NCBI RefSeq assembly: GCF_000247815.1
Contig: NC_021677.1
Location: 62,001 to 126,000, forward strand
DNA: 64,000 bases
Direction: 5' to 3'
Source of the DNA: Ficedula albicollis
Lineage: Eukaryota > Chordata > Aves > Passeriformes > Muscicapidae
Below are positions 9,901 through 33,574 of this stretch, one piece after another (within the stretch, counting starts at the first letter, position 1; each line of letters starts with the position of its first letter). The notes beneath the pieces were generated by a model. The model made no database searches and was not told where the DNA came from. It saw nothing but the letters and a program-made list of their open reading frames with translations. The position numbers and the translations under genes were made by a program.

Positions 9901-12899
9901 AACCCTGATGTGTCTAATGAGAAGCCTTTGGTGCTGATGCTGAAGAGACAACAAACTCCAGTGCAGGGAGCAGGCTGGGCACAGCAAGGCTCCCTCCTGT
10001 CCCTGTGCCAGCTCAGTACTCCCCTCTGGTTTTTGTCAGTTCTTCCAGCCCACCTGATGGGCACAGGCTGCTTTCCTCTGGTAAGGAATGAGGTGCTGTT
10101 ATAGCCAGGTTGCTCACGTGGGCTGTGTCTGTAAAATGCTAGATGCAGAGGTGGGTTTAATCTAACAAGGACTGCACATCCTTGTTCCTTCTGGTCACCA
10201 CTGCAAAGCGCAGCCCCCCCTCATAAAGTCAGGCATCTGCTTGGAGCTGAACTTATGGGCCTGAACTGTTTTGTTTTGGTTGGTTCACTTTCATGTCCCT
10301 GTGCATCCTCTCCCAAAAGTATTTACACCCTGTTTTCCTTTGGCTCAAGATGAGTTTCTGTAGATTATTCTGTTTGTTTCAATGAGTGTTCTTCTGTGGA
10401 AGGAGACTCCACATCTGAACTTTAACTTTGGCAAATGTTTTCAGTCAGGGCTTGAGTGGGCTGTGCTGGGTGAGCCACAGTACCCCTGCAGTGGGGCATC
10501 TGCAGATGCTCACAGCACGACTGTAGCTGCATTACTCTGTTCCTCAACACACTGCTTTTGTTTCCTTTCCAGATCTGTTTCTCCAGACCTGAAATCCTTT
10601 GCTGTTGGGATAGAAACTTTGGGTGGTAGAGTGCTAGGTAAGATTCATTTCTTTGTGGTTTTCAAGTGGGCAGTCAAAGCAGCCAAAGAGCTAGACCCAA
10701 GTTAGCCATTGCATTTTTCTTTGTAAGTAGATGATACATTTCAAAATGGCTGCAGGAGCTTGCTATGTATTTCCTGGTATGTATTAGCATATTCTGATTA
10801 TCTCTTCAGATTTTTTTCTCTACAATGAAAGTAAATTAGACAAAGGCAGGAAATTTAATTTCACTTTTGAGGGTTTTTTTTTTGTTTTGTTTTTTTGTTT
10901 TTTTAATTGTGGACACAGCTACATGAGCTTGATCAATCTGCATATCCTTAGCACCCACCCTCCCTTTTGCTGACCATTATTCACTTAAAGCTCCCGTGTA
11001 CTTTGCCCATTATTTTGTTTCTTGAGTTTATCTGCAATAAACAATCATTTAAGTATTCAGACACATAGTCTGCCCTGCCTCACGCAAACCCTGCCTCGCT
11101 GTCCCTTGTTTGCTGATTTTGAAATCTCTGCCTTGCAGACCAGCCCAAGGAGTCATTTGGATCTCTTTTCCACTCTCCATATTTTAGCTGAATACTGCAG
11201 GGAATCAATCTTCTACTTTTATAAGACAGTTAACTTCACAAAATTGCACACTCACCCTCAAACAGCTTACTGATGATATTAAAACATTATTGTCTGTCTA
11301 AAAGAAATTCTTTCAGCACTACATAAATGTACACTTATTACCCAGTTTCTGTGGAGTAAATGCTTGATTTCATCCCTTTGAACTGCACTAAACACCTTTT
11401 AGTGGCAAGCTGTTGTGTAAGATCTGAATAGATACATCAATATACATAAATATTAATGTGTCATGGCATGTAATTCCACACCAGGGATTGCAAAAGAAAT
11501 GTTGATTTCTTTAAGCAACAGAAGTTAAACTTCTAATAAAAATACCATTAAAGGGAATTGCTAACATTTCCCTTGCTGCATGTTATTAAGCTATAATTGT
11601 CCATTATTTAAACTCCCTTTAAGTACTTCCATAAATATTTTCACAAATCTTGTCATCTCAAAGCTGGAACTGGATGTTTAGTCCCATTCTATGCAGGCAC
11701 AATTCAAAAACCTGGAGATTCACTTCCTCATTTCTTTACATGACATTAAGTGATGAGCTCTTCATGTCTGAGATCATGTGATGAGAATTTTCTTTGCAGG
11801 AGGACTCCCAGCCCCTATTTATTTTGGTGCCCTGATAGACGAGACCTGCTTGAAATGGGGGACAAAAAGCTGTGGGGGATCTGGATCCTGCCGAGTATAT
11901 GACACAAAGGAGTTCAGGTAATCCTCATTGGGGTTTGGGAATCTGGGCAGCAAGGAGCAAGGTGAGCTTTCCTCATGTCAGCTCTCTGTAGACTGCTCAG
12001 GGTTCTATCAGCACCACAGCTCCTTACCTTGACTAAGCCTTAATAGGTAAATAAGCCAAATACTTTTTATTCAATCTGATGCCTAAAATTGCAGGGCACT
12101 GCCTCAAGTAATGAGAATTAGTTCTTTTGTTGTAGTCTACTCTGAATAAGAAAATAAGTGCACTGAGTAATTCTGGGGCACTTTGTCTTTGTGGGATGCT
12201 GAAAAACTCTGGAGCACATGTAGCTGTGGGGAGTGTCTCCCTCCTCCCTCATTTATTTGCCTCCTGTTGTATAAGACACCTCACAAAATCCGCTTGGAGG
12301 GAGGACACAAATGACTGAAGAACTGTGGCTGGGAGCCCTGAGTGTGCCAGTGAGGAGATGGGGAAGGACAGGACAATAGGCAAAAAGCCCCAGCTGGTGC
12401 AGCTCCTCTTCTGTCAGCCCTAAAATAGAGTCTGCTGAATGGCAGCACACTCCAGACATTTCTGCTGTAAGTCTCAGACCTGATTAGAGCCTGTCTGGGG
12501 CTAAATGTCACAAGGTCATTTGCTTTCTGCCTCCTATTTCTTATTTTAAAATGTGAAGAAATACCTAGCTGAGAATGGATGATTTTGTCAAACTGCTCCT
12601 TATATCTTACTTGGTTCCATACAGAATTGGAAAGTTTTATTAATATAAATGTATTTTGTCTCTTTTTTTCCCCTAGGAATGTGTATCTTGGCCTCATTGC
12701 AGGACTAAGGGCAGGATGCTGTCTCTTGTACTTAGTGCTCTCTGTGTTAATTATGAAACGCTTCAAACCAGATGGCAAAGAGATGGCAGATATTAAAAAT
12801 GCAGAGAGATCAGCCAGCAAAGAACTAGATACAGCCAACAAAAGAGAAATTCTTCCTGGTTCAAGAACCTCAGAGGAGAGTGAAGAAACTTATATGTAA
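888..12899 (+). CDS. SLCO1A2: SLCO1A-type organic anion transporter, 3' nine coding exons (5' end outside window)
   Basis: This is the C-terminal two thirds of a sodium-independent organic anion exchanger of the OATP1 family (12 membrane spans, plasma membrane). Coding exons are 888-986, 2000-2236, 3393-3557, 4871-5066, a Kazal exon (8059-8224 or its duplicate 6972-7137), 9009-9190, 10573-10637, 11800-11917 and 12677-12899, totalling 1451 bp (about 482 aa plus stop TAA). Exon lengths 99/165/196/166/182/65/118/223 equal those of SLCO1C1 further right, and all phases agree. The family signature [11 protein letters not shown] lies in the second exon, and a Kazal-type extracellular loop 5 is present. 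The C-terminus ends in ETYM. I call it 1A because it is convergent with the neighbouring 1B gene and lies on the side away from 1C1, as human SLCO1A2 does; the sequence is clearly OATP1 but not obviously 1B or 1C. The symbol rests on synteny and is less certain than the family. Confidence 0.8.
1636..1850 (+). mobile_element. CR1 LINE 3' end, plus strand
   Basis: This encodes the CR1 ORF2 C-terminal block (FKARLDGALSSLVQWKVSLP), followed by a 3' UTR ending in TTCTATGATTCTGTGA, the CR1 tail. It lies in the intron between the exons at 888 and 2000, in the same orientation as the host gene. It is 5'-truncated, as is usual for CR1. Confidence 0.9.
2000..2236 (+). CDS. SLCO1A2: SLCO1A exon: OATP signature, TM6 and cytoplasmic loop
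   Basis: A 237-bp exon after TTTCACAG, with donor AAAAG|GTGAAA. It holds the OATP signature [13 protein letters not shown] and TM6, then a charged cytoplasmic loop. It is nine bases shorter than the 246-bp exons of 1B and 1C1, all within the variable loop. Its donor is GT, whereas both paralogs use GC here. Confidence 0.88.
3198..3279 (+). repeat. 42-bp tandem duplication
   Basis: Two adjacent copies of a unit containing CAACGAGAACTCTC and GGGCAAGCATGTGTTGTGG, differing at one base. Intronic. Confidence 0.85.
3393..3557 (+). CDS. SLCO1A2: SLCO1A exon: TM7
   Basis: A 165-bp exon after TTGCAG, with donor TTG|GTAGGT. It encodes DFLPAVRKLFGNP and the MEQQFNVSVAKAIFLIG end, equivalent to the EQQYGQ(S/T)SSK block of its paralogs. 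An N-x-S sequon (NVS) is present. Confidence 0.9.
4871..5066 (+). CDS. SLCO1A2: SLCO1A exon: TM8 and TM9
   Basis: A 196-bp exon after TTTGCAG, encoding GVVLLPVTILGMFLGGFLIK, then TM9 and VAGLTAPYSG. The donor is GG|GTTGGT, weaker than the GTGAG/GTATG donors at the same position in the paralogs, but length and phase fix the boundary. Confidence 0.88.
5188..5455 (+). repeat. 134-bp tandem duplication
   Basis: Two head-to-tail copies starting AAGATACTGATTTTATTTTC and ending in a T-rich stretch, with one or two substitutions. It lies just after an SLCO1A exon, in the intron. Confidence 0.9.
6868..6904 (+). repeat. (AT)-rich microsatellite at duplication boundary
   Basis: A TATATATCTATATATA-type run that abuts the left end of the 1.09-kb tandem duplication. 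Confidence 0.9.
6972..7137 (+). CDS. SLCO1A2: SLCO1A Kazal exon, copy 1 (extracellular loop 5)
   Basis: A 166-bp exon after CCTCCAG, with donor ATG|GTAAAT. It encodes the Kazal-like loop with CNAECSC, WDPVCGDNGITY and ACFAGC. It differs from copy 2 at one codon (KHIYVAS here, KHVYVAS in copy 2). Either copy can splice in frame to 9009, but using both in tandem would shift the frame, because the exon starts in phase 2 and ends in phase 0. Confidence 0.8.
7922..7992 (+). pseudogene. Truncated copy of the exon following the Kazal exon
   Basis: A functional-looking acceptor (TTTCAG) and the first 71 bases (VFHNCSCVEGQGLGLGNSSA...) are present, then the sequence breaks into intron-derived GTGGGGG-poly(T) with no donor. 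It is a by-product of the tandem duplication. The complete exon is at 9009. Confidence 0.85.
8059..8224 (+). CDS. SLCO1A2: SLCO1A Kazal exon, copy 2
   Basis: A second full Kazal exon with intact acceptor and donor, lying immediately before the complete downstream exon. It is the simplest choice for the normal transcript. The cysteine pattern matches the 1B and 1C1 Kazal exons. Confidence 0.82.
9009..9190 (+). CDS. SLCO1A2: SLCO1A exon: end of extracellular loop 5 and TM10
   Basis: A 182-bp exon after CTTTCAG, with donor TTTAG|GTGAAA. It encodes VFHNCSCVEGQGLGLGNSSA, an N-glycosylation sequon (NSS), then TM10 ending GGTPTYMIMFR. Confidence 0.9.
10573..10637 (+). CDS. SLCO1A2: SLCO1A 65-bp exon: TM11 start
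   Basis: A 65-bp exon after TTTCCAG, with donor CTAG|GTAAGA. It encodes SVSPDLKSFAVGIETLGGRV, equivalent to the [18 protein letters not shown] block. The same exon length occurs in both paralogs. Confidence 0.9.
11800..11917 (+). CDS. SLCO1A2: SLCO1A 118-bp exon: TM11 end and extracellular loop 6
   Basis: After TTTGCAG, with donor TTCAG|GTAATC. It encodes GGLPAPIYFGALIDETCLKW and a cysteine-containing loop ending YDTKEFR, typical of OATPs. Confidence 0.92.
12677..12899 (+). CDS. SLCO1A2: SLCO1A terminal coding exon: TM12 and C-tail
   Basis: After CCCCTAG, encoding RNVYLGLIAGLRAGCCLLYL and a charged cytoplasmic tail ending SEESEETYM, stop TAA. It is 223 bp, the same length as the SLCO1C1 terminal exon. 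Confidence 0.92.
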
Positions 12900-13740
12900 A
12901 AAAGAAACAAAGCCTTTTGTAACTTTGCCTATGCTTCAGTTTTTCTGAGCACGAAAGGAGTCTAATTACTGACCATAACAACTAGTTTACATTTTGGGAG
13001 TTCAGAAAGTATCATTGAACATTGGCTTTTTATTTGCTGTACCCTATCTTCTTCCTTTTCTCATCTGAAACAACAATAAGGGGAAAAGGTGTTCAAAATT
13101 TTGGGGAACTCTCCCATCCTCTTGCTCTCAGTCCCTTTCTAGACCAACAGTAGGACAAGCCAAAATTTTGCAAGTGTCATAAATGTGATTATGATTGAAA
13201 AATTAAGAAGAAGAAATCCACAATAAGCTGCTTTGTCATTTTCCACTGAGGTTATTTCAAGTCCTCTTGCTCTGTGTTTAGTCCTACAGCTCTCCATGGC
13301 CAGTGGAGTTTCACTTGGGCTACTCTGATGTGAAAGGTAGGGGGGTTTTCTATGAGGTTTGCTTTGCTGTGGGCTTCATGACCAGACTTGCTCCCGTGTG
13401 CCATGGCCAGGTGAGACCCCCAGGGCTGTCAGGGAGCACTTTCTGAATCCAAACTTCACTACAACTCTGGGGTTTGGCTTGAAAGTGTTAAACAAAGTGG
13501 AAAGCAAATGAAGAAGGAAGTTTATTAATTTTGCAGCACATCTCAGAAATGGGTTTGAGAAAGATTACTCTGAACTGATGCAATAAAGTGATAGGTGCTT
13601 AAGTTTCTTTGATATTTTTGTTTGTTTGTTTGTTTGTTTGTGTGGAGGGAAGGGAGGGCATTTTTATCCTAAGGACCACTGTGTTTGTACCACACACATA
13701 TACATTTCCTTCCTTGTTTAAGGAACCTTCAATAAACCTT
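12900..13740 (+). other. Probable SLCO1A 3' UTR with candidate poly(A) signals
   Basis: No coding sequence. AATAAA hexamers occur at 13582 and 13731, roughly 0.7-0.8 kb past the stop codon. Which one is used cannot be told from sequence. Confidence 0.5.
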
Positions 13741-13946
13741 GAAATACTGAATACCTGAAATTTCACAGCTTTCCACAGACAACCTTGTCCATGGGGAAAC
13801 TTTATTAAAGGAAGCTCCCAACAGTTACCAAATGGGGAAAGAAATCTCAAAATATTATTAGTGTGATATTTTGTTGAGAGCCCTCAGGAAGCACCTTTGT
13901 GGTAGGACCAGGCCTACTCAGCAAGCTCACTGTAGATTTTGTCTCC

Positions 13947-14098
13947 ATCACCACGGGCATTTTGATTTATTTTCTGGAGCGTATCTCTTCTCCCTGCAGT
14001 GCTGTGCAGGAACCTAAAACTCTATCACCACGGGCATTTTGCTTTATTTTCTGGAGGGTATCTCTTCTCCCTGCAGTGCTGTGCAGGAATCTAAAACT
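13947..14098 (+). repeat. 78-bp tandem duplication
   Basis: Two copies of a unit with CACCACGGGCATTTTG, TTTATTTTCTGGAG and CCCTGCAGTGCTGTGCAGGA, differing at about three positions. Confidence 0.88.
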
Positions 14099-17000
14099 CA
14101 GAAACAAAATTTCTTTCCTAATTTTAAACTTCCTTAGGATATGGAATAGAGATAATGGACATAAAGAAAATCAACCACACTTTATCTGAGAAAGCAGCAG
14201 ATTAGAGGGCTAGAGAGAGGGATTCTGCATATTAAATGATTTTATGACCTTTCTTCCACCATCTGCTCCACCGAAGTGCAAGAATGGGGGTGGGAAAAGG
14301 ATTGGTGTGGTACTCACTGAAAGGAAGTTCCTCATGTCCTGGCCTTTGGTGATGGAGCTGTTTGCATTTTATTGCTAAAAGACAATGACCAGCACAGTTA
14401 GACATTGTTTTGTACATTCACAGCTCTGATTAGAAACTGCCAGCAGATCTGGGCAAGGGGTGTGTACTATGAGAGATGAAATGAAAGGCATCTCTAGCAT
14501 CCAGGTCTGGAAATTATAAATAAAAAATCCAGGTTCCAGACACCTCAGTAACTGTGCACAGAGAAAATCATGGTGTGTCATTCTCCATCTGCAAGCAGTA
14601 TTTTAACACTGAATAAATGCCTTGGCAGTTCTAGAAACACTCCTGATCTGCACCACACATAGAGTCAGTCAGGTGACTCATACTAACACAATTTTCCTTT
14701 TACTTCTGTTGTTTGGGTACTTACTTCTGTACACTGTTGGTTTGTGGACTTTTTTTTTTTAAATTATAGGGGGGGTTTTTTATGGTAGCATCTTGATTTT
14801 CCCAGGAGGCAACGTTTCATCAAAGGCACGTTGATAGCTGATGTCAGACTGGAAATGAGATTCTGGTCAGATCTGATGATTCATGCCCAGATCTTTAACC
14901 CAGATGAAACTTACCAAAGCGAGGTTTTTCAAACAAATAAGAATTAACATCATTCTTCATAGCAGCCCTAAATTGATAGTAGCACAAGCCCTGCCACAGG
15001 TGATATTAAATGAGCCTCTCACTCCCTGTTCTGACAACTCCAAGGCTGCCTCACTTCCCCGTGTTTTCAACATGGACTGTTTTTTGAGTGCAAATCTAGC
15101 TCTCTCCTGTGAACAGAAGGTAGAAATTTCTTCAAGGGGGCAGCTTGTACTTCAACAGCCAGCTGGTACAGAACATGCAAAAAAAATTAAATAGGTGGTC
15201 ATCCAAGTGGCATTTTCCAAAAGCTTTTTTATCTCCTTGCTTTTCAAAATGGAGAAGGAAAAGTAAAGACATCTCCCATCCAATTCCCCCTGCTCCAAAG
15301 GCAAGGCTTCACCAGGCAGAGGGGGCCCTGGAACTCTGATTTGATTGCAAAATCACACTCCTGACTCTAGGATCAAAACTGGAGTCTTTGTCCTGCGTGA
15401 GAGCTGTGACATCTCTGAGCTCCATCACTGGGAAAATCCTCTAGGAGAGAAGAAAAACCTGCTGTCTTTTGAGTCCATAAGAGAAATTGTTAACCAGGAA
15501 AGCCATTTTGGGGGCAAATTTGCAACTCTACCGAGCCAGGCATGCTTTCAAATGCAGGCTACAAACCAAGTAGTTTCAGGATCATTATAGAGAGCTCAGT
15601 GGGCCATAAATCATGGTAAGTCCACTTCAATCAATGCTCAGATAAAAATGGCAGGGAGTTTTCGTCAGACTGCAGGAGATTTAAGGGCAGGAGCCTTGTG
15701 TTTACCCAACTCCTCTTTGAGGATACCAAAAAGCACTTTAATGGCATTTTCAAAGTCCTTCTGTCAGAATAACTGTACAAGACAGAAGGCAGCTCAGTTA
15801 TTGGGCATTTGTTTGCCTTTTAGATACACAATTGAGCAGACATAATGACCTATGACTCCCTGTTTTTATCATGCTTTCTGGTTGTTTGTCAAAGAAATAG
15901 AAAACCCCCAGCATTCCTAAACCCACGCTTTTCTGTATGTATTAGGATCATGTACTCTACAGAAATCAAGCCCTCCTGTGGCTTTTGTGTCCCCATCATC
16001 AACAAGTCCTGTCTATCTTGGCACAAGAATAAGTTGGGATTAAGGTACTAGTTGTTACAGAATACACAGAAAATACCTCAGGCTGTCAATTTAAATTTAA
16101 AGCATTTAAAATGTTTTTAAAACATAGGAGAGAGGTAACACTAGACTTAGACTGCCAGTTTTCACCGTGGAGTATGCTGTTATTTTGCCTTCCACAGTTT
16201 TGAAACACAGTCAAAGTTTTTTCCTGCTGAAACTGTTAATATGGATGTGAATCACGTTTTTTTGTTTTTTTTGTTTTTTTCTCCAGTGCTATTTTCTATG
16301 TAATTAATGTATTTATTCTGAACTACATAAACATAACTAAATCACAGTCCAAGTTGGGGATTGTTTTCCAATGGGACTAAGTGTTGGTTTTTTACATGCT
16401 CTAATGTGATTACCACTTTCAGTGCAAAACTAAGTCTTGAGTGACTAAGAATATCAGAAAGCAACAGATCATCAGATTTCTGTAGATCAGTTTAATGAAC
16501 TTTATTAGGGCCAATAAGGTAATTGTTATAGGAGAAATGCAGGCTATGACAAAATATTCTGATGGAATCCTTACGATTTGGTCAGGGAAAAAAAAAAATG
16601 GATTTTGCTGGAAAAAAACCCTGGGAAGTATTACCAAAATTCTTATGACAGATCTGCATCTTAAACCAGAGAACATTCTGAGTCAGTGACTGTCAAACCT
16701 AAATAATCCATCTCCTGAGCGGTGTTGCACTATAAGAAGTTTATATAAAATGCAGCATTTTCTTCTCTAAAGTCACCAGATAGAAAATCATCAGAAGAGT
16801 TTCTTGTTTCTCTGTAGGAGATATTGCTGCATAAATGAATGAGTGCTCTTGTTAACTACAAAAACCATAAATGACTTAATCTCATTTGAATGCATATTTA
16901 TTTTAATGTCATCTTATCAGTGGAACACCGATGTTACACATTATTACCTCTAAAATTAGTATGACAGCAGGTCACATAATCACAGACTTTGTGCTGCGTC

Positions 17001-20000
17001 CTGGCTTAACTGAGAAGATCAATGAAACCTGAAATACGACTCCTGTACCAATAGCAGGTTATAGTACTACACTAATAATTATGATGATAAGGATAATATT
17101 ATGATCTGAAATATCTTAGAGGTCCTGCCAGGTTTTCTGTATTGATTACTTCAACATTTTTTTTAAAGCTGCAAGTGCATGGGTCAGAAAACCAACTCCT
17201 GAACATAACAAAGAGATAAATTTCTATATAGGATTTTATTCTTCACAGCCAGCAGAAGGTATGAATCACACAAGATTATAATGGCCAAATGTAGAATTGT
17301 ATCAGTTGGAGGATGGCTTTTCAGGATACTTGGTTTGCAGAGTGGAACTCATCAGCACATGAATAAAATTGCAAATGAAGAGAAGGATTTGCTTTAGGAG
17401 ACTACGGAAAACTTTCCCATGGATGCTTATAAGCATGGATCTGCATCTTTAAAAGCTGATAATGGGTTTAGAGGAAGAATTTCATTTTTGGGTGTACTAT
17501 TTTAGGTAATTTGGGTAACAATTTTGAGTTTAAAATCATTATTGCTCAGAAATCTGAAAAATCTAGTACCAGACTTACAGAATAAAGCATTTTATTAAAA
17601 AATACCCAAACAAACCAGGGCACCTCAAAACCATTTCAACTTTTATTTTTCAGGGTTTTTTTCAAGTGTCATTTCAGAGCAAGCACACAAACAGGTTCAA
17701 CTCTTCTGAAGATAAGGAATGTTTGCCAATCCCTGACTGTTCCCATCTCATATTTGCTTTAGCCCACAAATACCTGACCTTATGTTGATTGGAAAAAACG
17801 TCTAGATCATAAAGTTATAAACCAATATAAAAAAGCAAGAGAAGGTTTACCTTGCAGTCAAAGGTGAGTGAGCTGAAACTACTGAATCCAGCTGGCACCT
17901 GCTCAAGAGCTGCAAAAGGCCCCTGCTGCAGATTCTGGGAATGTGTATTGGACAGAAAGCCCAATCCCTGTGCTGGAAACTGTTAGGCAAAGGCGTGTTC
18001 ATAACTACTGTCATTTGAAACTAAAAACTTCCAGCTGCAAAACTGCTGTCTCCAGGCAAAAATTACTCATGGGTCAAGAAATAAAAAGGTGGGAACTTCA
18101 GATAAAATAATGTTGCCCAAATACTTATGAGCTGTGTATAATATAATTTTTCAGGCATGCAAAGCTCACCCAGAATGAGGAAACATCTCAATAACTGTTA
18201 ACAAAGAATACAGCATCCTCATTTTTGAAGCTGTATCTCTTTAGGGTAGGAAACATATCCTAAAGCATTTCCTTTCTTGTGTGTTTACTGTCATCTAACT
18301 CAGACAAATGGAAGCTTTCAAAGCACTTACATGGTCCTGTTTCGTTATTGAATGTGAGTTAAGCTTTTTGGAACCTCCAGCCATTGGGATGCCGTTAGAA
18401 AGTGAACCTGAAAGGCAAATTTTGACTTCGGAGTTTGACTTATAAATCTGGTTTGTAAGTGCTTTGGAAAATGTTATTTTACCAACTTGCATTTCTTGAC
18501 TGAAGAAATAAGATTGTAACAGAGTAAGGAAGTGAATGCAAATGTCTCAAATGCCAAGGTAATCTTTTCAACTTCAGTGTGTCAAAAAATGTCTATCCTG
18601 AGGGTAACAGATCCTCCAAGCAAACTTTTGGAAGATAAAGAACATTTCTTCTCACGTCAGATCATTCAAATGTTTATGTGCAATATGTAATTGTTATTTC
18701 CAGCTCAGTTTTTCTCTCTTCTCTGACTCCATAGTGTTGATGGACACTGATCTAAGAGCTGAAGATACAAATGGAAAGTCTGGTGGAAATACCATGATTT
18801 TCACTTTTTTTCCTGTAGATCCCAGAAGACACCTTGTGAGAGAAAAACTGAGGAGCAGAAAGGAACAAAAATAGTTCATGCTGATCACTGAGCACTGATC
18901 ACTGCAGAGGACAAGTGGCAGCAACTTAGAAAGAAGTGGTTACAAGCAGGGGAGTAATTCCTTAGCAGGATTTTCCCTTTCAAGGTGCACAGGAGCTCAC
19001 TCCAGCATCAACACGAACAATTCTAGCCCTGCGTGCAGTTGAATCAACTGGGCTGGATTATTTGAGATTTCCATTGCTAATACCGAATGTTGGAACGATT
19101 TAGTCTCGTTACTGTAAACAGTTCTGCTCTTTGCATTTCCAGTCCTGTTTCTTTGCTCTCTACAACGACCTAAATAACACCTAAGAGCTGATGTCTTGCA
19201 GAGACTGCCCATATGGGCTCTCAGCACTGTGTTTTGATAGCTATTTTCACCATTTCATCTGTTTTTGGAAGTAGAATGAATTAGGTAATACATCAATTGA
19301 CACATTTTTATTTTGATTTTGCCCCATCCATACTTCCTTTAGTACGTGCTGCCACGCCAGTTTTGTTCTGCAGTTCTACATTTGTTGAAATATTCAGTCC
19401 TGCCAAACCTCCTAAGGATCAACAGCAGCGTATTTGTTCAGTAAATTGCCTGCTGTTTCTTTCCATGCCAATACTGACATTTTTTGCAAGGTCAAATTGA
19501 CTGCAAAGTGCATCCCTTCTCCATTAGTGCCATCAATATAGAGATAATGACACCTGACCCAAAGACAGGTCTTCCAGGCCTGCTAATGCTTGGATGACCT
19601 TAAGAACTAGCTGTTGGATTTCCTAAATCCCTGGAGGATTTGCCAAACAGGGCTGGAATAAGGGCATTTGTGAGACCTGGATGGCAAGAGCATTTCTCAC
19701 TTCTTTTTAACCAACTCAGTGCATTCCTGAAGTCAAAGAAAACAACAAACAACTTTAAATCCTGTTCATTAAAATGAGGATTAAAAAAGGACTAGTGGGC
19801 TGAAATTAATGATGATTCAGAAATGAGTCAGCTATTGAATTCTCCTTCAAAATCTGTTTTCAAGAAGGGGAAAAAAAGAAAAAAAAAGGATGGTATGAAT
19901 AATTGGAAACTAAGGAGCTTTTGCAAGTAAATACTTGCAGCTACTTAGTATAAGTAAGGAATTCCAGAAAGCTTGCACAAGAAGGAGCACCCAAAAAACT

Positions 20001-21154
20001 AATTAGCTCTATTACTGCAGATACCTCTTAAAAGTGACTGATAACTGCTAGGATTTCAGGTGAATGCAGCAAACAATTTGAAATTTTGAAAGAATTGAGA
20101 GATCTGACTGCATATAAGACACTTATCCTTGAAGTGAGTTGAACACAGCATCCTTGAGGGGTCAGGGTGTGACCCTAATCCCACTGGGCACTCAGGGTGG
20201 GCTTGCACAGAACTCCAGGCTGTCCCTTATGTTTTCATACTTCACACTGATGCGTTAAATTTATGTTATCCTTTAAATTTCAAGAGTTTTATTGGAAAGG
20301 AAAATGCATATGTTTGTCTGAAACTAAAGTCAGTTCTGTTGTTCTGCTGCACTGGATATAATGCTTGACAGATGGGCATTTTACCAAAAAATCCATTTGA
20401 TAAATTTCTTTAATTTTAAAAAAGTATGGTGATAACATTTAACACTGCTATAGATGACAACTAATGAGCTCCCCTACCAGTATGGACAAAGTCAAATTAT
20501 TCACAGCTGGTGGATTTGCATCAGAAGAGGCCTTGCCACCAAAACCAAACTGACAGATGTTTTTGTCTGTCATGTAGCTGTGATGTATTTCATCACCTGT
20601 AGATTCTACTCCAGAATAAACTTATGGCAGCATCCATGGGGTGGTATGCACCTCATAAAGAAAAGAATGAACTTTTCTCATGTTCTGCATTGGTTAAGAC
20701 ATAGAGCCCATGGCACTGCAAACAGACTTGGAAAACCACGTCTTTTTCTTTTTTTTTTAATGTGTTCCACTTTTTTTTTTTTTTAAATGTGTTCCACTTT
20801 GTCTTGAAGAGGAGATACTCAAAAAAGGGGAAACATCTTGAGCAAACTTAGCTAAAAATATTTTTGCATTGATTTTGAACATCAGGTATTTCTTAAAAAG
20901 TGGGAAAGGTTCCTCACAGTTACTTTCCCAAGCACTGATAGAAAAGACAAAAATAATTCCCTTGCCTGCTTTAGGCACAGAAAGTAGCAAGGTAGGAAGA
21001 GACTTTTCTTCTTTTTCTATGTTTTCCTCTTGTCCATTGTGCGAGCACTGAACAAAGCAAATTTATTTAAAGTCTATGAGCCGAGGGAATTTTAAAGTGT
21101 GTGCAAACACGGATGGGTGCTTTTCCTGCCTGATGAAAAATTTCTCCCGGAATC

Positions 21155-21310
21155 ACCAAAACTGAGCGTGGAAAACACATCGATGGTCGCGATAGTCGCG
21201 ATAGTCGCTGGGAGCCGCGCTGTGACTTGAGCGCCCTCTGCCGGACACTGCGGGGCATCGCAGACAGCCGCGAGCGCTCCTCGAGTTCCTCGAGCGCTTC
21301 GGAATCTCTT
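21155..21310. promoter_or_regulatory. CpG-rich pocket in the convergent spacer
   Basis: A short stretch dense in CpG inside an AT-rich region, with a repeated GTCGCGATA unit (TCGCGA palindromes), a CTCF-like motif and GAGCGCTCCTCGAGTTCCTC. There is no ORF with family resemblance. Its function is inferred only from composition. Confidence 0.45.
21229..21245 (-). promoter_or_regulatory. CTCF-like binding motif
   Basis: The minus strand reads TCCGGCAGAGGGCGCTC, which fits the vertebrate CTCF core CCNNCAGNGGGCGCT closely. It sits between two convergent transporter genes, a plausible place for an insulator or loop anchor. Occupancy is not shown by sequence. Confidence 0.55.
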
Positions 21311-21980
21311 AAATAACAATAGTAATAATAATAATAGCAATAACAATAATTTTAAAATAAAATTCCGCGACTCGAGGGCTTTAAAAAAAAAACCCTTTAT
21401 GAAAACGTGTGTGTAATTTTAAGCAGGCATAACTTTTTCAGCTGAGGCAAGACATAATGCTTCTTGGAAAAATACTGCTTTTGCCAACTTTGAGATGAAA
21501 ACCAGGTGCAATGATGTAATTCGGCGTTTGGCTTAAATGCTCTGGCTTACTGTGAATTTTTATTGAATTTGGTGGAATCAGAAAGCTTGTCCTAAACTTG
21601 AACTTGTCTCGCCTGTGCCAGTCCCCTGCATGGACCTGCACACAGGACCAGCAGCACTTTTGGTGGGCCTTTGGCATGAGGATGTTCTGGCAGCATCTTT
21701 GATCCCGCTGAAACAACCAGACTGGCTCTGTCAGAACTGCCAAGGAGGTTTTTCTCTGCCTGTTGAGAATTTGGTTCAGTTTGTGTATCTATTTCTGTGA
21801 CTGGCAATCAGGTACACAAAGGGCATTTTCATACTTGTTTGTTAGTGTTTATTGTTTGCAGTTTTGCTATTAGTTGTGCTCTCCATACAGTGTTATTATT
21901 TATTATCTAGTTACAGCATTTTGAATGGTACTTCCAAAAGAAGCTGACCTGATTCACATGCCACTGGTCTAAATTGGTTT

Positions 21981-33574
<11,594 letters not shown>

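Larger units (their letters stand above)
13741..21980. other. Convergent intergenic spacer between SLCO1A and SLCO1B
   Basis: AT-rich DNA with many stop codons and no supported exon. It contains a 78-bp tandem duplication (13947-14098), simple repeats, and a CpG-rich pocket with a CTCF-like motif near 21229. The SLCO1B 3' UTR probably occupies the right end; AATAAA on the minus strand is seen at 21899-21904 and 21848-21853. Confidence 0.6.
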
